Below are positions 17,285-26,110 of a DNA stretch of 64,000 nucleotides, piece after piece. The notes beneath the pieces were generated by a model. It saw only the letters and a list, made by a program, of their open reading frames with translations, ran no database searches and was not told the DNA's origin. Source of the stretch: Pumilibacter intestinalis. Lineage in GTDB: Bacteria > Bacillota > Clostridia > Christensenellales > Pumilibacteraceae. Made by a program: the position numbers and the translations under genes. The stretch lies in assembly GCF_943193005.1 (NCBI RefSeq), contig NZ_CALPCH010000003.1, positions 62,001 to 126,000 on the forward strand. The letters run 5' to 3'. Each line of letters starts with the position of its first letter. Within the stretch, counting starts at the first letter, position 1.

Positions 17285-17463
17285 CATGAGATTGCCGCGG
17301 GCACAAGTGCCCTCGCAATGACGGGTACACACTTGCCCCCCCCGTGTCATTGCGAGGAGTCCGCAGGACGACGAAGCAATCCCATACATGAGGACACTTT
17401 AGCCCCTCTATTGTCATTGCGAGGAGTCCGCAGGACGACGAAGCAATCCCCTGCATGAGAAAG
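17285..17463. repeat. Three REP-like repeats before the second hydrogenase
   Basis: An inverted copy at about 17287-17323 and two direct copies at about 17346-17392 and 17412-17460 with the identical centre GAGTCCGCAGGACGACGAAGC. The direct copies differ only in the tail (CCCATACATGAG / CCCCTGCATGAG). An 8-C run lies at 17336-17343 between them. The repeats separate the PP2C gene from the next hydrogenase gene. Confidence 0.88.
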
Positions 17464-17494
17464 AATATTAAAAGAAAAAGAAACGGTAAAAAAT

Positions 17495-18934
17495 ATGGAT
17501 AGAGTATTCGACACAAAAGTACAGTTATTAAAGTATAAAGTTGTAAAAGCGGTAATCGAGCGGGCGTATGCCGACAACCTCGACCAAGCGGTATACGAAA
17601 TACCCAAAGAAATAGTTCCCGGTCCCAAGTCGGATATGCGGTGTTGCATATACAAGGAGCGAGCGGTGCTTTCCGAGCGCGTGCGCATGGCAATGGGCGG
17701 CGACAAAGACAATCCCAACATTATAGAAACCCTTCCCGTGGCGTGCGACGAGTGCCCCATGGAAAGTTATTTCGTAACTCCCGCATGCCGCGGCTGTATT
17801 AACCACAAGTGCATGGAATCTTGCCCGCGCGGCGCGATAACCATAGTGAACCGCACGGCGCAAATAGACGCCGAAAAGTGCATAGAGTGCGGCAAGTGCG
17901 CAAAAAGTTGCCCGTACGGCGCGATAATAGAGCTTGCCCGACCTTGCGTAAAGGCGTGCAAAATTAAAGCGCTCAAGATAAACGAGGACAAAACCGCCGT
18001 AATAGATAACGACAAGTGCGTAATGTGCGGCGCGTGCGTATACAGTTGCCCGTTCGGCGCGATTGTGGACAAGTCTTACGTGCTCGACTGCGTGGAAATA
18101 CTCAAGGAAGCGGAAAAAACCAAGCGCAAGGTATACGCCATAATCGCGCCCGCAATAGTGAGCCAATTCAAATACGCCAAAATAGAGCAGATTGTGGAAG
18201 GCATAAAAAAGCTGGGCTTCCACCAAGTTATAGAAACCGCCATGGGCGCGGACATCACGCTCGGCAAGGAAATGGAAGAACTCAAAGAAAAGGACAAGAT
18301 GACCACGAGTTGTTGCCCCAGCTTTGTAATGTATATAGAAAAGCATTTCCCCAAATTAAAGCAATATATTTCGTCGTCGCCCAGCCCCATGGTGGAGGTT
18401 GCGCAACTCATAAAACGCACCTCGCCCGACAGCAAAGTGGTGTTTATAGGTCCGTGCGCTTCCAAAAAGTACGAATACAAGCTCGAAAAAACGGGCGGAG
18501 CGGTGGACTGCGTGATTTCGTTCGAAGAATTGCAGGCGTTTTTGGACGCTCGCGGCATAGACGTTGCAACCCTCGAGGAGTCGCCGCTAAACAACGCGTC
18601 CAAATACGGCAGAATTTTCGCAAAGAGCGGCGGCATTACTCAGGGCGTGAAAGAGCTTAAAGAAAAGTACGGCGTCACCAAAGAAATTTGCCCCATCGCG
18701 CTCAACGGTCTCGAGCAAATAAGGATAAACATGCTTAAAATGAACGCAGGCAAACTGCCCGAAAACTTTATAGAGGGCATGGCGTGCGAGGGCGGTTGCC
18801 TAAACGGTCCGCTTTGCTTAAGCCACGGCGACAAAAACATTGTGGACGTGGACAAATACGGCGCACAAGCCCGCGAGCAAGACATTGCGGCGAGCATGAC
18901 GCTTTACGAAATGACAAAAGAAATGAAAAAATGA
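17495..18934 (+). CDS. [FeFe]-hydrogenase, group B-like (HfsD-like)
   Basis: 479 aa. The N-terminus is rich in ferredoxin motifs: CRGCINHKCMESC, CIECGKCAKSC and CVMCGACVYSC (three [4Fe-4S] sites, with further Cys pairs around 49-90 and 150). The H-cluster loops are complete: L1 TSCCPSF with Cys273 and Cys274, L2 GPCASKK with Cys321, L3 MACEGGC with Cys431 and Cys435. All catalytic ligands and the proton-transfer Cys are present, so it should produce or oxidise H2 using ferredoxin-type electrons in the cytoplasm. Together with the preceding three genes it forms an hfs-like set, though 212 bp of repeats intervene. Maturases HydEFG are not in the window. Confidence 0.9.
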   Translation: MDRVFDTKVQLLKYKVVKAVIERAYADNLDQAVYEIPKEIVPGPKSDMRCCIYKERAVLSERVRMAMGGDKDNPNIIETLPVACDECPMESYFVTPACRGCINHKCMESCPRGAITIVNRTAQIDAEKCIECGKCAKSCPYGAIIELARPCVKACKIKALKINEDKTAVIDNDKCVMCGACVYSCPFGAIVDKSYVLDCVEILKEAEKTKRKVYAIIAPAIVSQFKYAKIEQIVEGIKKLGFHQVIETAMGADITLGKEMEELKEKDKMTTSCCPSFVMYIEKHFPKLKQYISSSPSPMVEVAQLIKRTSPDSKVVFIGPCASKKYEYKLEKTGGAVDCVISFEELQAFLDARGIDVATLEESPLNNASKYGRIFAKSGGITQGVKELKEKYGVTKEICPIALNGLEQIRINMLKMNAGKLPENFIEGMACEGGCLNGPLCLSHGDKNIVDVDKYGAQAREQDIAASMTLYEMTKEMKK

Positions 18935-18976
18935 CGCGTCGGGCATCGGCTCATACTGCGTCAAATTTGCTCCACC

Positions 18977-19111
18977 CTGTCATTGCGAGGGGCTTGCCCC
19001 GCGGCAATCCCATGCATGAGAAAACAAACCAACCTTATAAGCGGGCTATATTGTCATTGCGAGGGGCTTGCCCCGCGGCAATCCCATACATGAGAAAACA
19101 AACCAATCTTA
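18977..19111 (+). repeat. Tandem near-identical REP-like units before purF
   Basis: Two copies about 73 bp apart (about 18979 and 19052), each GTCATTGCGAGGGGCTTGCCCC-type with the tail CATGAGAAAACAAACCAA and TCTTATA/CCTTATA. Similarity continues past the palindrome, so this is a duplication of a longer unit, not two independent palindromes. Confidence 0.85.
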
Positions 19112-19136
19112 TATAAAAGGAAAACATAAAAAGAAA

Positions 19137-20504
19137 ATGCAAAAACTCAACGAAGAATGCGGAGTGCTCGGGTTTTACGACAACGACGGCTACAACGTGG
19201 CGCACATGCTCTATACGGGAATGTTTGCGCTTCAGCACAGAGGACAGCAGAGTTGCGGCATTGTAACCAACGACGACGCGCATCTGCACCAACTCAAAGA
19301 CAAAGGTCTTGTAAGCGAGGTTTTCAACGAACACAACCTCACCTCGCTTGTGGGCAATATGGGCGTGGCGCACGTTCGTTACGCAAAAGAGGGCGACCTT
19401 CTCAAAGAGAACGCGCAGCCGCTTGTGTCGCGCTACTGCAAAGGCAGTATAACTCTTGCGCACAACGGCAGTATAGTGAATGCCAAAGAATTGCGCGAAG
19501 AGCTTGAGATGGGGGGCGCAATCTTCCAGTCCACCAACGAAACCGAAGTTATAATGCACCTTATAGCCATTGCGAGAACGCGCGTTAAAAGCATAGAGCA
19601 AGCCGTGCTCAAAGTAATGGAGCAGATAGAAGGCGCGTACAGCATGGTGCTTATGTCGCCGCGCAAAATCCTCGGCATACGCGACCCGCAAGGCTTCCGC
19701 CCGTTGTGCATAGGCAAAATAGGTAACAGCTACATACTCGCGAGCGAGAGCGTTGCGCTCGACGTTATGCGCGCCGAATTCGTGCGCGACGTAGAGCCGG
19801 GCGAGGTGGTGCTTATAGAAGAGGGCGGCAAAATCACGAGCTTTAAGAATTTTTGCGGAAAAAAGCCGAGTTTGTGCGTTTTCGAATACGTGTATTTCGC
19901 CCGCCCGGATTCCGTGATAGACGGAGTGAGCGTGTACCGCACCCGCATAGAAACGGGCAAACAGCTCGCGCTTGCGCACCCCGTTGAAGCCGACCTCGTA
20001 ATAGGCGTGCCCGACAGCGGAACGCACTTTGCTCACGGCTACGCATACCAAAGCGGCATACCGTTCGGCGACGGACTCATAAGAAACCGTTACACGGGCA
20101 GAACTTTTATAAAGCAGACCCAAGCCGAGCGCGAAATGGCGGTATCCATAAAACTCAACGTGCTCAAAGACAACGTGAAGGGCAAGCGCATAGTTATGGT
20201 AGACGACTCCATAGTGCGCGGCACGACGAGCGCGAACCTTATAAAAATGCTCAAAGACGCGGGAGCGAAAGAGGTGCACATGCGCGTGGCAAGTCCGCCG
20301 TTTTTGTGGCCGTGCTACTACGGCACCGATATCCCCAGCAAAAAAGAGCTTATGGCGGTTAAATACTCCATAGAGGAAATACGCGAAAAACTCGGGGCGG
20401 ACACCATAGGCTATTTGCCCGTAGAGGCTCTCAAAAACATAGGCTTGCGTTCCGATTTCGGCTACTGCGACGCCTGCTTTACGGGCAACTATCCGGTAAG
20501 ATAA
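19137..20504 (+). CDS. purF: Amidophosphoribosyltransferase
   Basis: 455 aa from the ATG at 19137; in-frame codons upstream lie in the repeat. It catalyses the first step of purine synthesis (PRPP + glutamine to phosphoribosylamine). After a 7-residue propeptide comes Cys8 (EECGVLGFY), the N-terminal nucleophile of the glutaminase domain, followed by LQHRGQQSCG and GNMGVAHVRY. The PRPP site is IVMVDDSIVRGTTSANLI (about 353-370). C-terminal Cys residues (PCYYG, YCDACF) resemble the Fe-S-containing Bacillus-type enzyme. No other purine genes are adjacent and no purine riboswitch is seen; the ribosome-binding site is weak (AAAAGGA, distant). Confidence 0.96.
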   Translation: MQKLNEECGVLGFYDNDGYNVAHMLYTGMFALQHRGQQSCGIVTNDDAHLHQLKDKGLVSEVFNEHNLTSLVGNMGVAHVRYAKEGDLLKENAQPLVSRYCKGSITLAHNGSIVNAKELREELEMGGAIFQSTNETEVIMHLIAIARTRVKSIEQAVLKVMEQIEGAYSMVLMSPRKILGIRDPQGFRPLCIGKIGNSYILASESVALDVMRAEFVRDVEPGEVVLIEEGGKITSFKNFCGKKPSLCVFEYVYFARPDSVIDGVSVYRTRIETGKQLALAHPVEADLVIGVPDSGTHFAHGYAYQSGIPFGDGLIRNRYTGRTFIKQTQAEREMAVSIKLNVLKDNVKGKRIVMVDDSIVRGTTSANLIKMLKDAGAKEVHMRVASPPFLWPCYYGTDIPSKKELMAVKYSIEEIREKLGADTIGYLPVEALKNIGLRSDFGYCDACFTGNYPVR

Positions 20505-20517
20505 GTTTTGTGAGTTC

Positions 20518-20652
20518 CTCACGGCGGGGATTGCTTCGTCGTCCTGCGGACTCCTCGCAATGACATAGTGACCGCCGGACTCCTCGCAATGACGGGAGGA
20601 AACTGTCATTGCGAGGGCATTTATGCCCGCGGCAATCTCCTGCATGAGAAAT
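20518..20652. repeat. Cluster of REP-like repeats after purF
   Basis: An inverted full copy at about 20524-20565, an inverted half copy at about 20571-20594 (only CGGACTCCTCGCAATGACGG), and a direct copy at about 20604-20650 with the centre GGGCATTTATGCCC and the tail CTGCATGAGAAA. These are the last copies seen; none occur to the right. Confidence 0.85.
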
Positions 20653-20689
20653 GCAATCCCCGCAACAAAAATAATAATGCAAACCAAAA

Positions 20690-20722
20690 AAAACTCCCCC
20701 GAAAATCCGCGGGGGAGTTTTT
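20690..20722. terminator. Strong terminator, functional in either direction
   Basis: A stem ACTCCCCC / GGGGGAGT with the loop GAAAATCCGC, flanked by an A-run on the left and a T-run on the right, so it can stop transcription from both sides. It separates purF from the fructan locus. Confidence 0.85.
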
Positions 20723-20758
20723 CGGTGCGCCCGTATACAAAAAATTTATAAAAAACTC

Positions 20759-20808
20759 TTGACAAGTCGAATAATATGTAGTATCATATATATGTCAAAC
20801 GATTGACA
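20759..20808 (+). promoter_or_regulatory. Promoter and LacI-type operator of the fructan importer operon
   Basis: TTGACA (20759-20764), 17 bp, TATCAT (20782-20787). Directly after the -10 lies the near-perfect palindrome TGTCAAACGATTGACA (20793-20808), and a further half site TGTCAATCA follows at 20815. The 13-mer TGTCAAACGATTG recurs (inverted) between the lacI gene at 31028 and the divergent GH32 gene, linking this promoter to that regulator. Confidence 0.75.
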
Positions 20809-20871
20809 TGTATATGTCAATCAATAGTCGCAAAGCGTATGCGGGAAATAGCCGAGATGAGGAGGCTGTGA

Positions 20872-21456
20872 ATGTATATCTTGGAAAAGAGAGATAGCAA
20901 TTCGGACTACGGAAAAAGGCAGATATTGGCGGTGCAGGAAAAGTTTAAGGTTTTTGTGCCGGCTTTGGCTTTATTGCTTTCGGGGTTGCTCGCGCTTAAT
21001 ATAGCGAACGTCGCGCTCGATTTCATGGCAGTGTACGTGTGTGTGTTTATCGACGCGATAGGCGTAGGGATAAGTATCGGGCTTGCGCTTTCGCTAATAA
21101 AAGGGAATACGCGGCAACGCAATCTGTTTGAGCGGATTGCGGAAAAAGCCGAAACGGCGGCAACGGGCGAGGAGTCGAGGATTTTGCGTTACGCATCCGA
21201 TTCGGACGGAATATTGAAAAGAGCAAATACGGTGCGCGTAACGGAAACCGAAAATAATTATGTGATTTTGCCATTGTTGCCCGAATACAAACATAAACTT
21301 TTTACGCATTATGATTTTCGCGGAGATTTCGGAAGATTGATTTTGCCGAAAGACGAGTATACTTTATTAGAAGAAGAGAGCAATATAAATTTCGTGTCGG
21401 ATAAAGCCGAATTTAAGTTTACGACCACGGGCGATAACGTAAATAAACGTGCATAG
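20872..21456 (+). CDS. Hypothetical membrane protein heading the fructan operon, 194 aa
   Basis: The start follows GAGGAGG. Two hydrophobic segments (about residues 27-50 and 52-76) are followed by a charged, probably cytoplasmic C-terminal half of about 115 residues. It does not match the DUF624/YesL proteins often found in sugar operons. As the first gene after the operator it should be co-induced with the transporter; a role in sensing or transporter regulation is possible but unsupported. Confidence 0.55.
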   Translation: MYILEKRDSNSDYGKRQILAVQEKFKVFVPALALLLSGLLALNIANVALDFMAVYVCVFIDAIGVGISIGLALSLIKGNTRQRNLFERIAEKAETAATGEESRILRYASDSDGILKRANTVRVTETENNYVILPLLPEYKHKLFTHYDFRGDFGRLILPKDEYTLLEEESNINFVSDKAEFKFTTTGDNVNKRA

Positions 21457-21480
21457 CACGTAAAAATAGGAGGAACAAAG

Positions 21481-22908
21481 ATGAAAAGAGTGTGTGCGGT
21501 AATACTTGCTACGATGTTGGCGCTTTGCCTTTTTGCTTGCGGAGGCACGGGCGACATAGCCGGCAAGGGCGAGTTTTTGGGGCTCAAAGACGGCGAAGAG
21601 TTTACGACCGACAAAGAAATATCTATAAGCTTTATTCGCCCGCGCGGAAACGACGCGCAGGAAACTTGGTGGGATACTACCGTAGACGCGTTCAATACCG
21701 AGTATGCGGGGCGCATAAAGGTGTCGAGCGAGGTTCTCGTGCGCGGCGACAACAGTTCGTACGAACAGCAAATCGGCTTGCGCGTGGCGGAGGGATTACC
21801 CGACGTGATGTATATGGACGGACCGTATGTAAGCAACTGGGCGTATAACGGTATGATAATTCCGCTCGACAACTATATTACCGAAACTTATCTGACCGAT
21901 TTCATGGACTACGTGCTCAATCAGGGGACGTATAACGAGCGGCTTTACGCGTTGAGCATAGTTGACAGTACGATAATGGTATTTTACCGTAAATCGTTCA
22001 TGAACGCATTTTTGGCTACCAATCCCAAGTTTGACGCCGACCACAGCGCGATTTCGCTTCCCACGTCGCCCGAAAACGCATGGACGTTCAATCAGCTTGC
22101 CGAGATAGCCGCCAAGATGACCACAAATCTCGAGGGCAACAAAAAGCGTTACGGATTGAGCATAACGGGAGATAAAACGGAGTGGATGAGTTATGCGTTC
22201 TCGCCGATGTGGAACGGGAAAATTTTGGGTGACGACGCTCTTACCGCTACCGGCAATCTCAACTCCGCAAAGGGGCTCGAAGCAGGCAACTATTTGCGCA
22301 ATTTGAGAAAAAATGAAGCAATCAATCCTTCGGCGAGCGGCACCGATTTTTACGACGACGGCGTTAAAGAGGGAACTACGGGCTCGGTCTGCAAAGCGGC
22401 AATGTATTTTACGGGTACGCAGAATATTACCAAATTCAACGAATTTACGAATATTGCCGAAGATTGGGACGCAACGTATTATCCGCGCAACAACGACGGG
22501 AGCTACTCCGTTCCGTGCGGAGGTTGGACGCTTGCCATGAGCAAAGACTGCGCGTCGGGTAAACGCGTAGCTGCGGTTGAGTTTATCAAGTATCTTACGA
22601 GCGTGCAATCTTGCCGAAGCTTTGCGTCGCAAACCGCTTCGCCTCCTGCGCGTAAGTCGCTTTATGACGATATGGACGAATACAAAGACGGCTCTGTCGT
22701 GCAAAACGGAGCGTACGTGCGCATAAAGGAGCAAATATTCAAGGCCGCCGCGCCGCGTACCAAGACGGTGGCGTATGCCGAGTTCAGTCCGCTGCTTGCA
22801 AAAGCTCTCAACGAAATCGTTTCGGACACAAATCCCAACATTCAAGAAAAGCTGAACGCCGCCGCCACAACTATAGACAACAAGATAAGACAGGCGAACT
22901 ACAAGTAA
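21481..22908 (+). CDS. Extracellular solute-binding lipoprotein (family 1), fructo-oligosaccharide importer
   Basis: 475 aa; the lipoprotein signal ends in LFAC with Cys20. The body is a family-1 sugar-binding protein: an N-terminal lobe with ISFIRPRGNDAQETWWD, the hinge segment YALSIVDSTIMVFYRKS, and the closing region FIKYLTSVQSCRSFA. It would capture oligosaccharides outside the membrane and hand them to the two permeases encoded directly downstream (10-bp gap). A fructan-derived substrate is inferred from the adjacent GH32 genes. Confidence 0.92.
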   Translation: MKRVCAVILATMLALCLFACGGTGDIAGKGEFLGLKDGEEFTTDKEISISFIRPRGNDAQETWWDTTVDAFNTEYAGRIKVSSEVLVRGDNSSYEQQIGLRVAEGLPDVMYMDGPYVSNWAYNGMIIPLDNYITETYLTDFMDYVLNQGTYNERLYALSIVDSTIMVFYRKSFMNAFLATNPKFDADHSAISLPTSPENAWTFNQLAEIAAKMTTNLEGNKKRYGLSITGDKTEWMSYAFSPMWNGKILGDDALTATGNLNSAKGLEAGNYLRNLRKNEAINPSASGTDFYDDGVKEGTTGSVCKAAMYFTGTQNITKFNEFTNIAEDWDATYYPRNNDGSYSVPCGGWTLAMSKDCASGKRVAAVEFIKYLTSVQSCRSFASQTASPPARKSLYDDMDEYKDGSVVQNGAYVRIKEQIFKAAAPRTKTVAYAEFSPLLAKALNEIVSDTNPNIQEKLNAAATTIDNKIRQANYK

Positions 22909-22918
22909 CGGAGGGCGT

Positions 22919-23854
22919 ATGTTGGAAATATCGAAAAAGAAAACTTCGGCGCGGCAGCGCAGATACGACGTCACGGGTTGGCTGTTTTGCCTGCCGGCGG
23001 TGGTGTTCGGATTGATTTTTTTGATAACGCCCATTGCGCTCAGCTTCTTATTCAGTTTCACCGACTACCACATGTTGCGCGGGCTAAACGCATTCGTAGG
23101 CTTTAAGCATTATGCGGAACTGCTGAAAGACGCGGTTTTCGGCAAAGCGATACTCAATACGATTAAATTCGTAATATTCGTTGTACCGCTTCAGTGCGGG
23201 CTTGCGCTTGTGCTCGCGTTGCTCGTGAACCGTACGGCAAAAGGCTTCGGCATATTCAAACTCGCATACTTTGCGCCGGTGATTACCTCTATGACCGTTG
23301 TCGCGTTGCTGTTCATGAATTTTTACGATACGACCGGGCTCTTTAATCTTTTGCTCGGAGCGGTAGGGATAGACGCGCAAGGATTTTTGCATGACCCTAA
23401 CCAAGCGATGTACAGCATAATATTCATGTCGGTTTGGCAGGGCGCGGGCTATCAAATGATAATCCTTTTGGCGGCGTTGCAAAACGTACAGCCGGAACTG
23501 TATGAGGCGGCTTCTTTGGACGGCGCGAACGGTTGGCAGAAATTTCGCAACGTGACTCTTCCGGGCATATTGAGCGTAGGGAGCTTTGTTTTGCTCATCA
23601 CCGTGATAGGCGCGTTCAAGCTGTTTACTCAGCCGTATATCATGACGCAAGGCGGTCCGGATAACTCTACCATGACTATAGTGCTGTATATCTACGAGCG
23701 AGGCATGACGGATAAACTCATAGGCTACGGCAGTGCGATAGCCATGCTGTTCACGTTCGCGTTCATTGCGGCGAGCGCGATAGGCAAAGGCGGCGGCAGA
23801 TTGGTCTCGTTCTACCGCAAAAAGCGAGACGCATATATCGAGGAGATGATTTGA
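22919..23854 (+). CDS. Sugar ABC transporter permease (MalF/UgpA type)
   Basis: 311 aa with six predicted membrane spans and the cytoplasmic EAA loop that docks the ATPase (YEAASLDGANGWQKFRNVTLP). The N-terminus is basic before the first span (SKKKTSARQRRYDVTGW). Immediately followed by the partner permease 1 bp after its stop. Confidence 0.93.
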   Translation: MLEISKKKTSARQRRYDVTGWLFCLPAVVFGLIFLITPIALSFLFSFTDYHMLRGLNAFVGFKHYAELLKDAVFGKAILNTIKFVIFVVPLQCGLALVLALLVNRTAKGFGIFKLAYFAPVITSMTVVALLFMNFYDTTGLFNLLLGAVGIDAQGFLHDPNQAMYSIIFMSVWQGAGYQMIILLAALQNVQPELYEAASLDGANGWQKFRNVTLPGILSVGSFVLLITVIGAFKLFTQPYIMTQGGPDNSTMTIVLYIYERGMTDKLIGYGSAIAMLFTFAFIAASAIGKGGGRLVSFYRKKRDAYIEEMI

Positions 23855-23855
23855 T

Positions 23856-24743
23856 ATGGAAAACACGTCTAATCTTCCTCTTGTGGAAAAATCGCCGCGT
23901 ACGGGCGCAAAGGCGCGTAAAACGGCTGCGCTTGCCGTGCGGTATATTATAAACATAGTTCTCGGCATATTGTTTATCTCGCCGCTTTTGTGGATGTTCG
24001 TAACGGCGTTTAACCCCGTTCAGGCGCTCGGCAGTCAAATCACGTCTATAACCGAATTTTTGCCCAAAACGCTATCGCTGAATAATTTCAAAGCTGTGTT
24101 TACGCGTATACCCATGGTAAGGTATTTGCTCAATACGCTTTTGTATGCGCTCGGCACGGTCGTACTTGTGCTTATAGTCAATTCGCTTGCCGGTTATGCG
24201 CTTGCGAAAATTCCGTTTCGCGGACGCGGCGCCGTGGTAATGTTTATAGTAATAATGCTGACCATTCCTTTTGAGGGCATAACGCTGTCGCTTTATATGG
24301 TGGTAAGCAAATTGCAACTTCTAAACACTCCTTTTGCGGTGATACTGCCCTCCGCCATGAGTTGCTTTTACATCTTCATGTTCAGGCAGTTTTTTACAGG
24401 CATTCCCAACGCCGTTATAGAGGCGGCGGAAATAGACGGTTGCAAACCGCTTACCGTATTTTTCCGTATCGTGCTTCCCATGGCAATGCCCGTGTTCGTC
24501 ACTGTGTTTATTCTCGAATTTTTCGGTAAGTGGAGCGATTATTATTGGCCTATGCTCACGCTCACGAACTCGGATTTATGGAATATTCAGATAGCCATAG
24601 CCGACTTCAATTCACGCGCAGAGCACTACGGACAGTTTATGGCCGCGCTTACGGTTTGCACCTTGCCCATAGTGATACTCTTCCTGTTTTTGCAAAAGTA
24701 TTATATACAGGGTATAGCTACGCAAGGTATTAAAGATATGTAA
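23856..24743 (+). CDS. Sugar ABC transporter permease (MalG type)
   Basis: 295 aa, six spans, EAA loop IEAAEIDGCKPLTVFFRIVL. Forms the channel with the preceding permease. No ATP-binding protein gene lies in the operon, as is common for Firmicute sugar importers that share an MsmX/MsmK-type ATPase. Confidence 0.93.
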   Translation: MENTSNLPLVEKSPRTGAKARKTAALAVRYIINIVLGILFISPLLWMFVTAFNPVQALGSQITSITEFLPKTLSLNNFKAVFTRIPMVRYLLNTLLYALGTVVLVLIVNSLAGYALAKIPFRGRGAVVMFIVIMLTIPFEGITLSLYMVVSKLQLLNTPFAVILPSAMSCFYIFMFRQFFTGIPNAVIEAAEIDGCKPLTVFFRIVLPMAMPVFVTVFILEFFGKWSDYYWPMLTLTNSDLWNIQIAIADFNSRAEHYGQFMAALTVCTLPIVILFLFLQKYYIQGIATQGIKDM

Positions 24744-24775
24744 AATCGTCGCCCGAACGGCGCAAAGGAGTATGT

Positions 24776-26107
24776 ATGCACAATAAACCCGTTTATCATT
24801 TCGCACCCGTTAAAAATTGGATGAACGACCCGAACGGAACGGTGTATCGTGACGGAATATATCATTTGTTTTATCAGTACAATCCCGAAGGCAGTTCGTG
24901 GGGCAATATATGTTGGGCGTATGCTACCAGCTCCGATTTGGTGAATTGGGAGCGCAAGGGCGTTAAACTTGCGCCCGAAACGTGCAAAGGCGAGCAGTAC
25001 TGTTTTTCGGGTTGCGTATTTCCGCAAGACAACGGATATTTGATGGCGTACACTTCCATAGGCTACGAGCCTTGGGCTATACAGGAGCGCGCCCGTCAAA
25101 GATTTGCTTTTGCCTCCGCGGATTTTTCGCGTATCGAGCGACTGTACGACAAAGATTTGAACGAGAGCAGTCAACCTTTTCCCGTTCGCGAGTGGCGCGA
25201 CCCGTTCATTTTTTCGTATAACAGCGCGCATTATCTATTACTGAGCGGGATTTGTTGGAGAGACGGCGGAGCCGAACACAGCGTGCTTTTGTACCGCGCC
25301 AAAAACGCGGAATGCACAGAGTGGGAATTCGTGAACGTGTTGCTTACCGAAAAAGACCTCGTTATAGAATGCCCCAACATGCTCGTGGAAAACGGAAAAG
25401 CCGCGCTTATATATTCGAGCACTACCGACCGCAAAGTAAAATACGTTGCGGGGGATTTCGACGGCACAAGACTTTGGGAACGCAATCGCGGCGTTGTGGA
25501 TTGGTCGCTCAACTGCTACTACGCCACCAATTTATCGGCTTACGAAGACGGAGGCGCTGTGCTCTACGGCTGGTTGCAGGAAAATTTGAAACACGGAGAT
25601 TCGCCCGACGGCACATACAGCGGCTGCTTGGCAATGCCGAGAAAGGTGCGTATAGACGAACGCTACCGTTTGCATTTTGCGCCTGTGGAACGGTTTTGTT
25701 CGTTGCACGGCAAAGAGTTGCCGTTCGAGAACGGCGACGTTGTTTTCGACGGCGTAAACGCTCACTTACTGTTCGAAACCGAAGGAGATTGCCGCGTTCG
25801 CATTACGGAAGGCGACAGAGAATATATAACCGTGCGCGTGCGCGACGGGGAGATTATCATAGGCAGAAAATCGCGTTTTCAAAATGCGGTGGAAACCGAA
25901 GAGCGTATTTACATCGGCGGCAACAAGCACAGGATAGAGGTGTTTGCGGACGGCTCGGCTACCGAATTTTTCGTGGACGACGTGGCGGCGGTAAGCGTGA
26001 GAATGTACCGCAATCACAAGCCGAACAAATTGCTTTCCGTAAAAGAGGGAAAAGTATTAAACGTTTGCGCATTTACCATGCGAGCGGCTGAAATAAAAGG
26101 AGAATAG
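24776..26107 (+). CDS. Cytoplasmic GH32 beta-fructosidase
   Basis: 443 aa, no signal peptide. Catalytic set intact: WMNDPNG with Asp18, WRDPFI with Asp142, IECPNM with Glu198; C-terminal beta-sandwich with IEVFADGSATEFF. It would release fructose from oligosaccharides imported by the preceding transporter. The sequence differs clearly from the GH32 at 6400, so they are paralogues with probably different chain-length preference. AAAGGAG precedes the ATG; the next gene follows after 3 bp. Confidence 0.94.
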   Translation: MHNKPVYHFAPVKNWMNDPNGTVYRDGIYHLFYQYNPEGSSWGNICWAYATSSDLVNWERKGVKLAPETCKGEQYCFSGCVFPQDNGYLMAYTSIGYEPWAIQERARQRFAFASADFSRIERLYDKDLNESSQPFPVREWRDPFIFSYNSAHYLLLSGICWRDGGAEHSVLLYRAKNAECTEWEFVNVLLTEKDLVIECPNMLVENGKAALIYSSTTDRKVKYVAGDFDGTRLWERNRGVVDWSLNCYYATNLSAYEDGGAVLYGWLQENLKHGDSPDGTYSGCLAMPRKVRIDERYRLHFAPVERFCSLHGKELPFENGDVVFDGVNAHLLFETEGDCRVRITEGDREYITVRVRDGEIIIGRKSRFQNAVETEERIYIGGNKHRIEVFADGSATEFFVDDVAAVSVRMYRNHKPNKLLSVKEGKVLNVCAFTMRAAEIKGE

Positions 26108-26110
26108 AAT

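Noticed and set aside
17031-17693. 220-aa frame on the minus strand between the PP2C and hydrogenase genes
   Set aside because: It translates REP-like repeats and the antisense of two real genes.
18935-19136. Purine riboswitch before purF
   Set aside because: The leader consists of tandem palindromic repeats; no purine aptamer pattern is visible.
10617-20652. CRISPR-like array
   Set aside because: The repeats are palindromic, in both orientations, irregularly spaced and lie between genes; there are no uniform spacers and no cas genes.
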